DNA of 64,000 nucleotides, taken from the NCBI GenBank assembly GCA_009889625.1, contig WTZU01000001.1:78574-142573 (forward strand), given 5' to 3'. A program made the position numbers and the translations under genes. Shown piece by piece: positions 1 to 8,548 of the stretch. Under the pieces are notes generated by a model, which made no database searches, was not told the DNA's origin, and saw only the letters and a program-made list of their open reading frames with translations. Within the stretch, counting starts at the first letter, position 1, and each line of letters opens with the position of its first letter. This stretch comes from Candidatus Hikarchaeia archaeon HikBin5 (GTDB lineage: Archaea > Halobacteriota > Halobacteria > Halobacteriales > Hikarchaeaceae).

Positions 1-833
1 CCGTTATGCTATCTGGGGAAACCGCCATCGGTGTTGATCCAATCGGTGTAGTCAAAACCATGAATGGCATAATTTCCGAAGTGGAATCAAGCAGTGAGTA
101 TGCCAACTCACTTGAACAACGTGTACCTTCTGTTGTTTCTTCTAATACGGGTGCACTTTCTAGATCTGCACGCTATTTGGCTAGGGATATTGGGGCCAGT
201 GCGATAATTGTCGTTTCTGATTCTGGATATACTGCGTTGAAGACATCAAAGTTTAGGCCCATTGTCCCTATCTTTGCAGTTCTCCCATCCGATGATTTAT
301 GCCGCAGACTCGCACTTTCATGGGGCGTTTCTGCTAAAAAAGGACTTTTGCCAAATGAACAAACATTTGAGATAACCAACCACGCTGTTTCTTTGGCCTT
401 GAATTCCAAGTTAGTAAACGATGGAGATACGGTCGTTGTGATCTCTGGAATATTGCCTCATCTATCTTGGAACACTACTAAAACCTTGCAAGTACACGTC
501 GCATCCGAAGTAATTGATAGCGGCGAAGGCATAGTTTCAGGGTTGGTTTCTGGCCCTCTATTCAGATTATCTTCTTCTAATCTAGATTCCATCCCCGAAG
601 GGGCTATAGTCTTCATCCCCAAAGCTTTCACAGAAGAGATCCCCGCAGTGGCCAAAACATATTCTGGAATCTTATACGAAGATTCTGGCTTAACTAGTTA
701 TGTTGCCCTCATCGCCCGGGAATTAAATCTCCCCATGATAAGTGGAATTTCACTCCCCGATTCCCTCTCGAACCAAACTATTGTTACTCTTGATGGAAGT
801 AGGGGACTTCTATATTATGGAAATATTCTTTGA
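1..833 (+). CDS. pyk: Pyruvate kinase, C-terminal part (5' truncated by window)
   Basis: The reading frame is already open at the window edge (V-MLSGETAIG), so the ATG at base 6 is internal. The VMLSGETA motif belongs to the end of the pyruvate kinase barrel; the enzyme makes pyruvate and ATP from PEP and ADP in the cytosol. The allosteric C domain follows (about residues 45-155). A further domain of about 110 residues (about 165-275) resembles the PEP-utiliser swivelling domain that some bacterial and archaeal pyruvate kinases carry as an extra C-terminal sequence. In its motif GLTSYVALIARELNLP a Tyr stands where phosphotransferases of this fold have the phosphorylated His, so the domain is probably structural or regulatory. 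Identity is secure; the N-terminal half is not visible. Confidence 0.93.
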   Translation, partial: VMLSGETAIGVDPIGVVKTMNGIISEVESSSEYANSLEQRVPSVVSSNTGALSRSARYLARDIGASAIIVVSDSGYTALKTSKFRPIVPIFAVLPSDDLCRRLALSWGVSAKKGLLPNEQTFEITNHAVSLALNSKLVNDGDTVVVISGILPHLSWNTTKTLQVHVASEVIDSGEGIVSGLVSGPLFRLSSSNLDSIPEGAIVFIPKAFTEEIPAVAKTYSGILYEDSGLTSYVALIARELNLPMISGISLPDSLSNQTIVTLDGSRGLLYYGNIL

Positions 834-882
834 GAAACTTACTCCCTATTTTCCACTTTAACCTCTCCGTTTCCCCCACCGC

Positions 883-891
883 AAAAATTAA
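883..891 (+). promoter_or_regulatory. Candidate TATA box for the nfeD-stomatin pair
   Basis: AAAAATTAA lies 25-33 bp upstream of the GTG start at 916, the spacing expected for a leaderless archaeal transcript. Seen by eye only. Confidence 0.35.
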
Positions 892-915
892 GTCCATCAC
901 GGATAATTCGACCTT

Positions 916-1398
916 GTGTCTATTTCTTCCAACCCTCCTCAAATCTCATTAGCTTTGATTTTACTCATAGCTGGTATCATTTTAACCACAGCAGAAGCAA
1001 TAGTACCTGGGGCTCATTTTATAGTTTTGGGAGTTGCTCTTATTTCTGCTGGCCTTATAGGGATGATCTTTTCTCCCCTTGACAATCCCATTATACTTTC
1101 CATTCTACTGTTGATCTTCGGTGGGATTGCCCTGTACCTTTTTAGAACTTTGGATATTTATGGAGGAAAGGGTCTCTTCCGAACATCAGACTCAGATAGT
1201 CTCCGTGAAAAAAGAGGGTATGTTTCCGAGTTGGTTACTTCTCAAGGCGGAAAAGTAAATTTATATGATGGCGGATTCGATTCACTATACTCAGCTAGAA
1301 GTACTGGCGAAACCATTCCTGTTGGGGCAGAAATAAGGGTAGTAGACCCTGGAGGTGGCAACATGCTAGTCGTAGAATCTACTGAAAAAAGCTCTTAA
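916..1398 (+). CDS. NfeD-family membrane protein
   Basis: The 160-residue protein has three closely packed hydrophobic segments (about residues 10-30, 33-55 and 58-80). A soluble C-terminal part (about 95-155) ends in VPVGAEIRVVDPGGGNMLVVE-type sequence typical of the NfeD OB-fold domain. NfeD proteins partner with SPFH/stomatin proteins and are thought to organise membrane microdomains or membrane-protein quality control. The next gene encodes a stomatin-type protein on the same strand 49 nt downstream, which is the classical NfeD-stomatin arrangement. The start is GTG and no better upstream start is present. This is the short form: no ClpP-like protease domain is attached. Confidence 0.85.
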   Translation: MSISSNPPQISLALILLIAGIILTTAEAIVPGAHFIVLGVALISAGLIGMIFSPLDNPIILSILLLIFGGIALYLFRTLDIYGGKGLFRTSDSDSLREKRGYVSELVTSQGGKVNLYDGGFDSLYSARSTGETIPVGAEIRVVDPGGGNMLVVESTEKSS

Positions 1399-1447
1399 TT
1401 TTTCACGTAACTATACGTTTTAATACACAGACATCCAACCTGATTCA

Positions 1448-2482
1448 ATGCTAGATTTACTCCCCTTACAAATTGGATTACTTCCTACCATCCCACTGTT
1501 AATTTTGGCGATTATCATTGTCACCCAAATGGTGGTTATAGTAAATGCATATGAAAAAAAAGCACTAACAATTTTTGGTGAGTATCGAGGCCTACTAGAT
1601 CCTGGTATCCGCTTCGTTCCTCCTTTTGTTTCTCGAACCTATACATTTGATATGCGGACCCAAACTTTAGATGTCCCTCGGCAGGAAGCAATTACTAAAG
1701 ATAATTCTCCTGTTAGGGCGGATGCAGTTGTATATATCCGAGTAATGGATGCAAAGAAAGCATTCCTAGAAGTTACCAATTATAAAATTGCAGTCATGAA
1801 TCTAGCTCAAACAACACTTAGGGCGGTCCTTGGGGATATGGAACTCGACCAGACTTTGAGTAAAAGAGGCGTCATTAATACCAGAATCAGAGAGGAATTA
1901 GACAAGCCAACTGACGCATGGGGGATCCGAGTCGAATCTGTCGAAGTCCGAGAGGTTAGTCCTTCCCAAGAGGTCCAAAAAGCAATGGAAGAGCAAACCT
2001 CAGCCGAACGAAGAAGACGTGCAATGATCCTTGAAGCACAAGGACAAAGAAGAAGTGAGATTGAAATCGCAGAAGGTAACAAAAAATCAGCTATCATTCG
2101 TGCCCAAGGAGAGAAACAAAGCCTCATTTTACAGGCACAAGGGGGTGCAATTTCAACCGTTCTTCGTGCCAAAGCTGCAGAAGCTATGGGGGAACGTGCA
2201 ATTATAAACAAGGCTCTTAATACCATTGTTTCTGTTGGAGAAGGAGAATCCTCTACTATAATTATACCTCAAGAACTTACTTCTCTTCTAGGTCGCTACG
2301 GGAAGCACTTGTCTGGCAGTGATATTTCCGATAACGAGGGCACTCTAGAAAGCCTCGATTTCAGTAATAAAACTCTCAAAATGCTTGGCTTAGATAAACT
2401 CGATCAAATTCTAACAGAACTAGATAAAGATCTGGAATTAGAACCTGTCACGAAAGAAGATATGGACATCCCTGACAATTAA
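1448..2482 (+). CDS. SPFH/stomatin-like membrane protein
   Basis: This 344-residue protein has an N-terminal membrane anchor (about residues 8-30). An SPFH/band-7 domain follows (about 30-195), including PGIRFVPPFVSRTYTFDMRTQTLDVP and VYIRVMDAKKAFLEV. An Ala/Glu/Arg-rich coiled coil (about 190-245, AEGNKKSAIIRAQGEKQSLILQAQGG) precedes a conserved TIIIPQELTSLLG-like segment. The family forms oligomeric membrane rings with NfeD partners, and the preceding gene encodes NfeD, so the pair is probably co-transcribed. The acidic, variable tail (about residues 290-344) shows no recognisable domain. Confidence 0.9.
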   Translation: MLDLLPLQIGLLPTIPLLILAIIIVTQMVVIVNAYEKKALTIFGEYRGLLDPGIRFVPPFVSRTYTFDMRTQTLDVPRQEAITKDNSPVRADAVVYIRVMDAKKAFLEVTNYKIAVMNLAQTTLRAVLGDMELDQTLSKRGVINTRIREELDKPTDAWGIRVESVEVREVSPSQEVQKAMEEQTSAERRRRAMILEAQGQRRSEIEIAEGNKKSAIIRAQGEKQSLILQAQGGAISTVLRAKAAEAMGERAIINKALNTIVSVGEGESSTIIIPQELTSLLGRYGKHLSGSDISDNEGTLESLDFSNKTLKMLGLDKLDQILTELDKDLELEPVTKEDMDIPDN

Positions 2483-2520
2483 TTTCATTTTTATTATGAT
2501 GCCGGGCTTGATACCATCTG

Positions 2521-2554
2521 CGTCCTCGCCTCAGAAGATTAATAATCGAGGACG
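2521..2554. promoter_or_regulatory. Inverted repeat CGTCCTCG...CGAGGACG bracketing a TATA box
   Basis: Two perfectly complementary 8-mers (2521-2528 and 2547-2554) flank an 18-bp interval that contains ATTAATAAT (2538-2546). That TATA-like box lies about 25 bp before the ATG at 2569. The arrangement could be a repressor operator over the promoter of the AglD-like gene, or a terminator hairpin for the stomatin gene upstream. GC-rich repeats of this length are unusual in these AT-rich gaps. Confidence 0.45.
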
Positions 2555-2568
2555 TTCAGTCTCGGTGC

Positions 2569-4344
2569 ATGGCCCCTTCGGTCTCTGTGAGTGCAATCCT
2601 CCCTGCATACAATGAAGCTTCTACAATAGCTTCCGCAGTCGAAGATACTTTAGCACATCTTAAAAATTTCTTACCGGATGGTTCATACGAATTAATCATA
2701 GCTGAGGATGGATGTACTGACGAAACACCAAAAATAGCATCATATCTCGCCAATAAATACGACGAAGTGATACATTATCATAGCCCTCATAGACTAGGTA
2801 GAGGGGAGGCATTAAATAGGGCATTTGAAATTTCAAAAGGTGAAACTTTGCTTTATCTCGACACCGATCTAGCCACTGACAATTCACATCTTGAAACACT
2901 CATAAATTCAATTCAATCTGGGTCTGCAGACATCGCAACAGGGTCGAGATGGTTCCCTGGAATAAAAACAAAACGACCCTTCCATAGATCTATCTTGAGC
3001 AAAGGATTTAATTCCTTAGTTAGATCTCTATTTAGATCCAAATTATATGACCACCAATGTGGATTTAAAGCTTTCAACCGTGAGGTCTATTTTCAACTTT
3101 CACCTTCTCTAAAAGATAATCATTGGTTTTGGGACACCGAAATCCTAGTCAGGGCCCAAAAATTAAATTTGAATATATTAGAAATCCCCGTTTCTTGGAC
3201 TCCTCAAGAAGATACTAAAGTCGACATCTTTCGTGATGTCTTTGCTATGGGATTGAATATCCTTCGACTATGGATTGAATTGTATGTCTACCCACACGCA
3301 ACCCCCTTAAATTCATCATTATTTGGATTTTTTATATCCTTTTTAGCTTTATTTTTGATGGGGTCTTATCTAGATTTAGATTTTAATTTCTTTTATACTT
3401 TCATATCCAATCCAATTTATCTATTATTGTGCATTCTAATTTATTTGTTATCTTGGCCCATTCGGGGAGTTCGATACCAAAAAATACTATCTCAATTGGG
3501 TTTCAATGAACCTCTTTTATTCCTAACTGAAACTATATTTATAAGTCAAACTTGCAATTTAATCATTCCAGCAAGAGCTGGAGATGCAGCTAGGGCTTAC
3601 ATCTTAAAATCAAAGAAACAAATTCCCTATGTATCTGGATTCGCTTCATTATTCTTCGAAAGACTATTCGATCTTCTAACTATCACCACACTGGCTGGAT
3701 TGGTATTCCTACTCACTTTCTTTTTAGAAAATAAATACCCATTTTCATTCTCAATGGGGAATGGTACTATAACTACAAGCGGAGAAATAGCAATTAAACT
3801 AGCATTCTTCGTCGCAGTGGCTGTCATTTTGGCCCTAATTCTTATACTTCTAAGTTATAAAGTTAGGGGCAATCTCATATCTAGATCCTTTCAATTTTTC
3901 AGCAACGATGTGTACATACAACGTTTCTCATCTTCTATACAAACTTTCATAGAAAATATCCAAAAGCTTACTATAAACCCTGCAATTTTTTTCCGCGTTG
4001 GTTTGCTCAGTATCTTAATTTGGTCGTTGGACGTATCTGTAGCAATTATAATATTGCACTCTTTCACTCCTTCTTTACCCTTGCTCACTCTAATTTTCAC
4101 TTGTTTTTTTGCTGTTAGCATTGGAAACCTAGCGAAAGTACTCCCTCTATCTCCTGGCGGGATTGGACTTTATGAAGGTGCATTTACTCTCTTAATTGTA
4201 GGTTTGCTAGGTATTTCCCCAACCCTTGCATTAGGCGTGGCCATTCTTGATCACGCTATCAAAAATATTCTCACAATTGTAGGGGGATTCATTTCTTCCT
4301 TGGATTTGAATCTATCTATAAAAAATACTTTACAAAACAAATAG
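2569..4344 (+). CDS. aglD: AglD-like fusion: GT2 dolichyl-phosphate glycosyltransferase plus flippase-like membrane domain
   Basis: The N-terminal ~235 residues form a family-2 glycosyltransferase. It begins VSAILPAYNEASTI and carries the DxD-containing LYLDTDLATD, plus DHQCGFKAFNR and WFWDTEILVRAQ typical of dolichyl-phosphate mannose/glucose synthases. The C-terminal ~350 residues are a polytopic UPF0104/YbhN-like domain (NLIIPARAGDAARAYIL, LPLSPGGIGLYEGAF) found in lysyl-PG synthase and flippase relatives. The same two-part architecture and length occur in haloarchaeal AglD, which charges dolichyl phosphate with a hexose for S-layer N-glycosylation. Sugar specificity cannot be read from the sequence. 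No other agl genes lie nearby, so the precise role is inferred. It is a single uninterrupted ORF. Confidence 0.82.
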   Translation: MAPSVSVSAILPAYNEASTIASAVEDTLAHLKNFLPDGSYELIIAEDGCTDETPKIASYLANKYDEVIHYHSPHRLGRGEALNRAFEISKGETLLYLDTDLATDNSHLETLINSIQSGSADIATGSRWFPGIKTKRPFHRSILSKGFNSLVRSLFRSKLYDHQCGFKAFNREVYFQLSPSLKDNHWFWDTEILVRAQKLNLNILEIPVSWTPQEDTKVDIFRDVFAMGLNILRLWIELYVYPHATPLNSSLFGFFISFLALFLMGSYLDLDFNFFYTFISNPIYLLLCILIYLLSWPIRGVRYQKILSQLGFNEPLLFLTETIFISQTCNLIIPARAGDAARAYILKSKKQIPYVSGFASLFFERLFDLLTITTLAGLVFLLTFFLENKYPFSFSMGNGTITTSGEIAIKLAFFVAVAVILALILILLSYKVRGNLISRSFQFFSNDVYIQRFSSSIQTFIENIQKLTINPAIFFRVGLLSILIWSLDVSVAIIILHSFTPSLPLLTLIFTCFFAVSIGNLAKVLPLSPGGIGLYEGAFTLLIVGLLGISPTLALGVAILDHAIKNILTIVGGFISSLDLNLSIKNTLQNK

Positions 4345-4402
4345 AGTCTCACCCCCTGATACCTCTCACATCCTCGCGATCTCGTATACTCCTCCGGATA
4401 AG

Positions 4403-4410
4403 CTAAATAC
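4403..4410 (+). promoter_or_regulatory. Candidate TATA box for aroD
   Basis: CTAAATAC lies 21-28 bp before the aroD ATG at 4431. Two copies of CGCGATC (4375-4381 and 4413-4419) sit on either side of it. Confidence 0.35.
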
Positions 4411-4430
4411 TACGCGATCGGGATGTTAAT

Positions 4431-5102
4431 ATGGACTTCAGCAACTTCGTTCTCGCCGCTAGTGTAACCACATTGGACGATCTCCCACAATCTATTACTC
4501 AAGCCGATGCAATCGAATTCAGAATGGATCTATCCCCTGATCCCCTGGCTGAACTATCTAATTATTCCCTCAATCTCCCTCTTATCGCAACCAATCGAGT
4601 TCTCCATGAAGGAGGACGTTCTATAGAAAATGATTCCAGAATAGATATCCTCTGCGAAGCCATTCCATTCCCCTTTGTTGAGGCCATTGACATAGAATTT
4701 TCGTCCATTGTTTCTGGATTCGGTCAGCGGGCCATCGACACCGCACAAGAACATAATGTTTCTGCAATAGTTTCGACACATAATTTTGATTCCACGCCCC
4801 TTTTACCAGAGATAGAGTCTATCCTGACCGAATCAACTAAACTAGGCGACGTCGGAAAGTTATCAGTAACTGCAAAAGTACCTTCGGATATAATCAACCT
4901 CATGGTTGCCACTTGGAATCAAACTCGATCTGGAAATTCCGTAGCAACAATGTCTATGGGGGAGCTCGGGCGCCATTCTCGCGTAATTGCACCACTATAT
5001 GGGTCTAAAATTGGATATGCACCTCCTGATTTAAACAATGCCACTGCACCTGGGCAATATAGTTTGGAAGTCCTCAGACATCTAATCGGATCTCTCTCAT
5101 AA
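4431..5102 (+). CDS. aroD: 3-dehydroquinate dehydratase, type I
   Basis: The enzyme dehydrates 3-dehydroquinate to 3-dehydroshikimate in aromatic amino acid synthesis. At 223 residues it has normal type I length. Visible active-site landmarks are IEFRMDL near the N-terminus, STHNF (catalytic His), GKLSVTAK (the Schiff-base Lys follows GDVG) and SMGELGRHSR near the C-terminus, which binds substrate. The gene stands alone with its own TATA-like box and no other shikimate genes around it. The archaeal front end of the pathway (ADH synthase and DHQ synthase II) is not in this window. Confidence 0.9.
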   Translation: MDFSNFVLAASVTTLDDLPQSITQADAIEFRMDLSPDPLAELSNYSLNLPLIATNRVLHEGGRSIENDSRIDILCEAIPFPFVEAIDIEFSSIVSGFGQRAIDTAQEHNVSAIVSTHNFDSTPLLPEIESILTESTKLGDVGKLSVTAKVPSDIINLMVATWNQTRSGNSVATMSMGELGRHSRVIAPLYGSKIGYAPPDLNNATAPGQYSLEVLRHLIGSLS

Positions 5103-5167
5103 TGCCATTTTAGTTCTCATTTTTACCTACCGAAACATTCAATTCAATCCAACCTAATCAAATTCCT

Positions 5168-5554
5168 GTGTCTCCTAGAAATAAGAATATTCTAATTGCC
5201 ATTCTATTCGCTTTAATTTATCCTGGATTGGGTCACATTTACCTTCGATCCTGGATACGTGCTATAACCTGGTTTCTATTTGCAATAGCAACTACCATTC
5301 TAGTTGTACCCACTCCTATTATGGAATCAATAGAATCAGGGGGGGTTTCAGTCATTTTTACAGATGCGGCCCAATTGCCCTTCGAAGCATACATAGCTCT
5401 CGCAGCTGTCAACCTGCTCAACATAGTCGATGTATATCTAGTCGCAAAATCAAAGTATCAATCCACTGAATCCACTTCTATATGCACTCTATGTGGCAGA
5501 AAACTAGATCCTGACTTATCTTTTTGTCCCTGGTGCACTGCAGATTTGGAATAA
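5168..5554 (+). CDS. Small membrane protein with C-terminal zinc ribbon
   Basis: The 128-residue protein starts with GTG. It has hydrophobic segments at about residues 8-28, 32-50 and 72-92; the first carries LIYPGLGHIYLRSW, typical of small TM2-like archaeal membrane proteins. A C-terminal zinc ribbon (CTLCGRKLDPDLSFCPWC) follows. Similar zinc-ribbon membrane proteins are common in haloarchaea and have no assigned function. It lies between aroD and GGGP synthase on the same strand with short gaps, possibly in a loose operon. Function is unknown. Confidence 0.7.
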   Translation: MSPRNKNILIAILFALIYPGLGHIYLRSWIRAITWFLFAIATTILVVPTPIMESIESGGVSVIFTDAAQLPFEAYIALAAVNLLNIVDVYLVAKSKYQSTESTSICTLCGRKLDPDLSFCPWCTADLE

Positions 5555-5613
5555 TTTCATTCAAATTATATTTTCGAAGAATTTTTCCCCCTCTCTATTT
5601 CAAATAGTTTATA

Positions 5614-6318
5614 GTGAAGCTTCCTTGGAAAAAATGGGACCATATACTCAAACTAGACCCTGATAAAGATCTGCCACCTGGAGTAACATATGAAGATGTG
5701 TGCACAACAGGCACTGACGCGATAGAAATAGGGGGGACTACTGGGATCACTAGTTCTAAAATGGAGGAGGTAATTCAAGCTTGCACCGATTTCAATGTTC
5801 CACTCTACCAAGAACCATCTAGTGTAGGTGCCGTTGTCCACCACGAAGGATTAGATGGCTATCTAGTGCCTATCGTTCTAAATGCAGATAGTTCCGTTTG
5901 GGTCGTTGGAGCGCACAAAGAATGGGCAAAAATCGATTCTAATATAGTTTGGGACCGAACTTGGACTGAAGCATATATTGTCTTAAATCCCAACTCTGCT
6001 GTTGCACGTTATACCAATGCATATTGCGACCAAAAACCCGAAGATGTCGCAGCTTATGCTACAGTGGCTGAAAAATTTCTTCAACAGCCTATAGTCTATA
6101 TAGAATATTCTGGAATGTTCGGCGATCCAGAAGTTGTAAAAGCTGCCCAAAAAGCCCTAACTAAATCTTCTCTGTTTTATGGCGGTGGGATATCGGACTA
6201 TGACTCTGCATACGAAATGAAGAGTTGTTCGGACACGATAGTTGTTGGCAATATACTTTATAATGAAGGACTAGATGCAGTAATAGAGACTGTACGTGGG
6301 GCGAAGGATGCTGCATAA
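5614..6318 (+). CDS. Geranylgeranylglyceryl phosphate synthase (GGGPS)
   Basis: GGGPS joins geranylgeranyl diphosphate to sn-glycerol-1-phosphate, the first committed step of archaeal ether-lipid synthesis. The N-terminus KLPWKKWDHILKLDPDKDLPPG is characteristic of the haloarchaeal PcrB-like form. Further landmarks are TDAIEIGGTTGIT, VYIEYSGMFGDP and LFYGGGISDYDSA, the phosphate-binding end of the barrel. The 234-residue length fits. The start is GTG at 5614, directly before the conserved N-terminus. Two flavoproteins of the geranylgeranyl-reductase family later in the window could act further down the lipid pathway. Confidence 0.9.
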   Translation: MKLPWKKWDHILKLDPDKDLPPGVTYEDVCTTGTDAIEIGGTTGITSSKMEEVIQACTDFNVPLYQEPSSVGAVVHHEGLDGYLVPIVLNADSSVWVVGAHKEWAKIDSNIVWDRTWTEAYIVLNPNSAVARYTNAYCDQKPEDVAAYATVAEKFLQQPIVYIEYSGMFGDPEVVKAAQKALTKSSLFYGGGISDYDSAYEMKSCSDTIVVGNILYNEGLDAVIETVRGAKDAA

Positions 6319-6369
6319 CTCCGATTATAAACATAGCATTTTAAACCCCACAAACTAGTCTTTCTCTAT

Positions 6370-7671
6370 ATGTACGATCGAACTTTGATTAATTCTTCCA
6401 CTCCTGGGGGCACAATAACTGTAATAGGCTGGGTCCATGAGGTCCGCGATCTAGGGGGGTTGACATTTTTACTCTTGCGTGACCGAAGTGGCATTCTACA
6501 AGCCAAGTTCGAAAAAGAGAACCTTTCTCAAGAAATCCTATCTCTACTCGATCAACTATATCGGGAAAGCGTTGTCCTATTAACTGGAGAAATTGTAGAA
6601 GAAAAACGTGCGCCAAATGGAATCGAACTAATACCCAAAACAATCGAAATCATATCCCTTTCCGATCCAAACCTTCCACTTGACCCTTCTGGGAAAGTAA
6701 CATCAGAACTTTCCACAAGACTAGACAAACGATGTATAGATCTTAGAAGACCAGAAAGTAGATCTATATTCGAAATACGTTCAGAGGTACAACGGTCTAT
6801 ACGTCAGCACTTCTATGATATTGATTGCATCGAGATTAACACGCCTAAAATAGTTGCTACAGGAACCGAAGGTGGAACTGATCTCTTCCCCATTGCCTAT
6901 TTTGGAAAAGAAGCTTTCATGAATCAATCGCCACAACTTTTCAAACAACTTGTCGCAGGAGGGGGAATAGAACGTGTATTTGAAATAGGGCCTATTTTTA
7001 GAGCAGAAGAACACAACACAACTCGCCATTTAAACGAAGCAACATCAATTGATTTTGAAGCGGCTTTTATAGATCATGAAATGGCAATGGAAGTTGCAGA
7101 GGAAGTGATTTCAATTGCTTACCACTCTGTCTCTGAAAATTGTCATGAACAATTGCAGATGCTTGGCATCCAAAAATTGACCCTCCCACAAATCCCATTC
7201 CCTCGTATCTCCTATACAAATGCCATTGAAATCGCAAACGAATCTGGAGATCTCCCCGAGCCATTGAATTGGGGCGATGACCTTTCTACTCAAGCAGAAA
7301 GAAGCATTGGTGACATAATGAATTCTCACTATTTCATAACCGACTGGCCTAGTGAAATTAAACCATTTTATATCCAAGACCAAGATGAATCGCCCGAGTT
7401 ATCGAAAGGATTCGATTTAATGCACCCTTCCATGGAACTTGTTTCTGGAGGCCAGAGGGAAAATAGGTATGAATTTTTAATCAATGCTCTTGAAAATCAA
7501 GGCCTCAATCCCTCTGATTTCGAATTTTATGTTGATATGTTTCGATATGGTATGCCTCCTCATTCTGGGTGGGGCATGGGTGCAGACCGTCTCGTAATGA
7601 GCATGTTGCAATTAGACAATGTCCGAGAAGTTGTTCTTTTCCCCCGCGACCGCAATCGACTTGCACCATAG
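6370..7671 (+). CDS. aspS: Aspartyl-tRNA synthetase, probably non-discriminating
   Basis: This class II synthetase has 433 residues, the archaeal length without a bacterial insertion. An N-terminal OB-fold anticodon-binding domain (about 1-105) carries [20 protein letters not shown]. The catalytic core includes [22 protein letters not shown] (motif 2) and [12 protein letters not shown] (motif 3). The His in GWVHEV and the Pro in RAPNG fall where discriminating archaeal AspRS enzymes have Trp and Lys. The His/Pro pair is reported for non-discriminating enzymes that also charge tRNA-Asn, which requires a GatCAB amidotransferase. The pantoate kinase gene follows within 8 nt. Confidence 0.94.
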   Translation: MYDRTLINSSTPGGTITVIGWVHEVRDLGGLTFLLLRDRSGILQAKFEKENLSQEILSLLDQLYRESVVLLTGEIVEEKRAPNGIELIPKTIEIISLSDPNLPLDPSGKVTSELSTRLDKRCIDLRRPESRSIFEIRSEVQRSIRQHFYDIDCIEINTPKIVATGTEGGTDLFPIAYFGKEAFMNQSPQLFKQLVAGGGIERVFEIGPIFRAEEHNTTRHLNEATSIDFEAAFIDHEMAMEVAEEVISIAYHSVSENCHEQLQMLGIQKLTLPQIPFPRISYTNAIEIANESGDLPEPLNWGDDLSTQAERSIGDIMNSHYFITDWPSEIKPFYIQDQDESPELSKGFDLMHPSMELVSGGQRENRYEFLINALENQGLNPSDFEFYVDMFRYGMPPHSGWGMGADRLVMSMLQLDNVREVVLFPRDRNRLAP

Positions 7672-7678
7672 ATTAGAA

Positions 7679-8518
7679 ATGATCCCATCTTCTATTTCCA
7701 CATTTATTCCTGCACACGTTTCTCTATTTTTTTCACCATTCCTTTCTCCCGACCCTCTCAAATCTGGATCTACTGGAGCGGGGCTAACTCTGTCTGATGG
7801 AATGACTTTCACTGCATCTTCTTCACAAGAATCCGTGCTTAGTATAAATGGATCCCAAGTCACTATGGATGCTGCAACTATGATTTTTAATTCCATTCCC
7901 TCTCCAATACATGTAGACGCAAAAACCAATTTGCCTCTTGGATCTGGATTCGGCCTATCTGGTGCAGTCGCACTCGGAGTAGCTTCCTCCGCACAAAGTT
8001 TTTTTAACTTACCAATTTCCTCTAAAGAAATAGTCCAGATGGCACATTCCTCAGATGTTTCTGCTGGAACGGGCCTTGGAGATGTAATGTCACAATCTGC
8101 TGCCGGTGCACCCATCCGAATTGCACCCGGGGGCCCCGGCTATGGCCTTCTCGATACAATACCCGAGACCGCACGAATTGAGTACCTATCTTTCGATAGC
8201 ATTGACACTAGTTCTATTTTATCTGGGGATCTTTCTAAACTTCAATCCATAGGCTCACTTTCGCTAGAATCCTTCTTACAAAAACCCTCATTAGATTCTC
8301 TATTTGATATAGGATATAAATTCGCAACCAAAACCAATTTTATGACCCCTGCGATCTCCGAGATCATCAATTTAGTTATGGATTATGGTGGAAAAGCCTC
8401 CATGGCAATGCTAGGCGAAACTGTAATCTCACTTGAAAATGGCCTGAGTGATGCAGGGTATAAACCGAACATTTGTGAAATTTATTCTCCTCCTCAACCC
8501 CCCTTTGACATAACTTAA
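7679..8518 (+). CDS. Pantoate kinase (GHMP family)
   Basis: The enzyme phosphorylates pantoate, the first archaeal-specific step towards coenzyme A. The GHMP ATP-binding signature LPLGSGFGLSGAVALGVASS sits at about residues 80-100, and the N-terminus STFIPAHVSLFFSP matches the pantoate-kinase style FVPxHV. I use the ATG at 7679 (8 nt after the aspS stop) rather than the track start at 7619, which would overlap aspS by 53 nt and add residues absent from the family. The next gene is phosphopantothenate synthetase, its pathway partner, which supports the assignment. Confidence 0.88.
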   Translation: MIPSSISTFIPAHVSLFFSPFLSPDPLKSGSTGAGLTLSDGMTFTASSSQESVLSINGSQVTMDAATMIFNSIPSPIHVDAKTNLPLGSGFGLSGAVALGVASSAQSFFNLPISSKEIVQMAHSSDVSAGTGLGDVMSQSAAGAPIRIAPGGPGYGLLDTIPETARIEYLSFDSIDTSSILSGDLSKLQSIGSLSLESFLQKPSLDSLFDIGYKFATKTNFMTPAISEIINLVMDYGGKASMAMLGETVISLENGLSDAGYKPNICEIYSPPQPPFDIT

Positions 8519-8548
8519 TTTTTCCCGTCTGACGACCATTTTAAAACT

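Noticed and set aside
1807-2226. 139-residue minus-strand ORF inside the stomatin gene
   Set aside because: It is the complement of the SPFH coiled coil and shows no recognisable motif.
4375-4419. Two CGCGATC copies flanking the aroD TATA box
   Set aside because: Only seven bases each and in direct orientation with 31 bp between; recorded with the promoter but too weak for a separate claim.
7619-7678. Upstream start for pantoate kinase inside aspS
   Set aside because: It would overlap aspS by 53 nt; the ATG at 7679 gives the expected family N-terminus.
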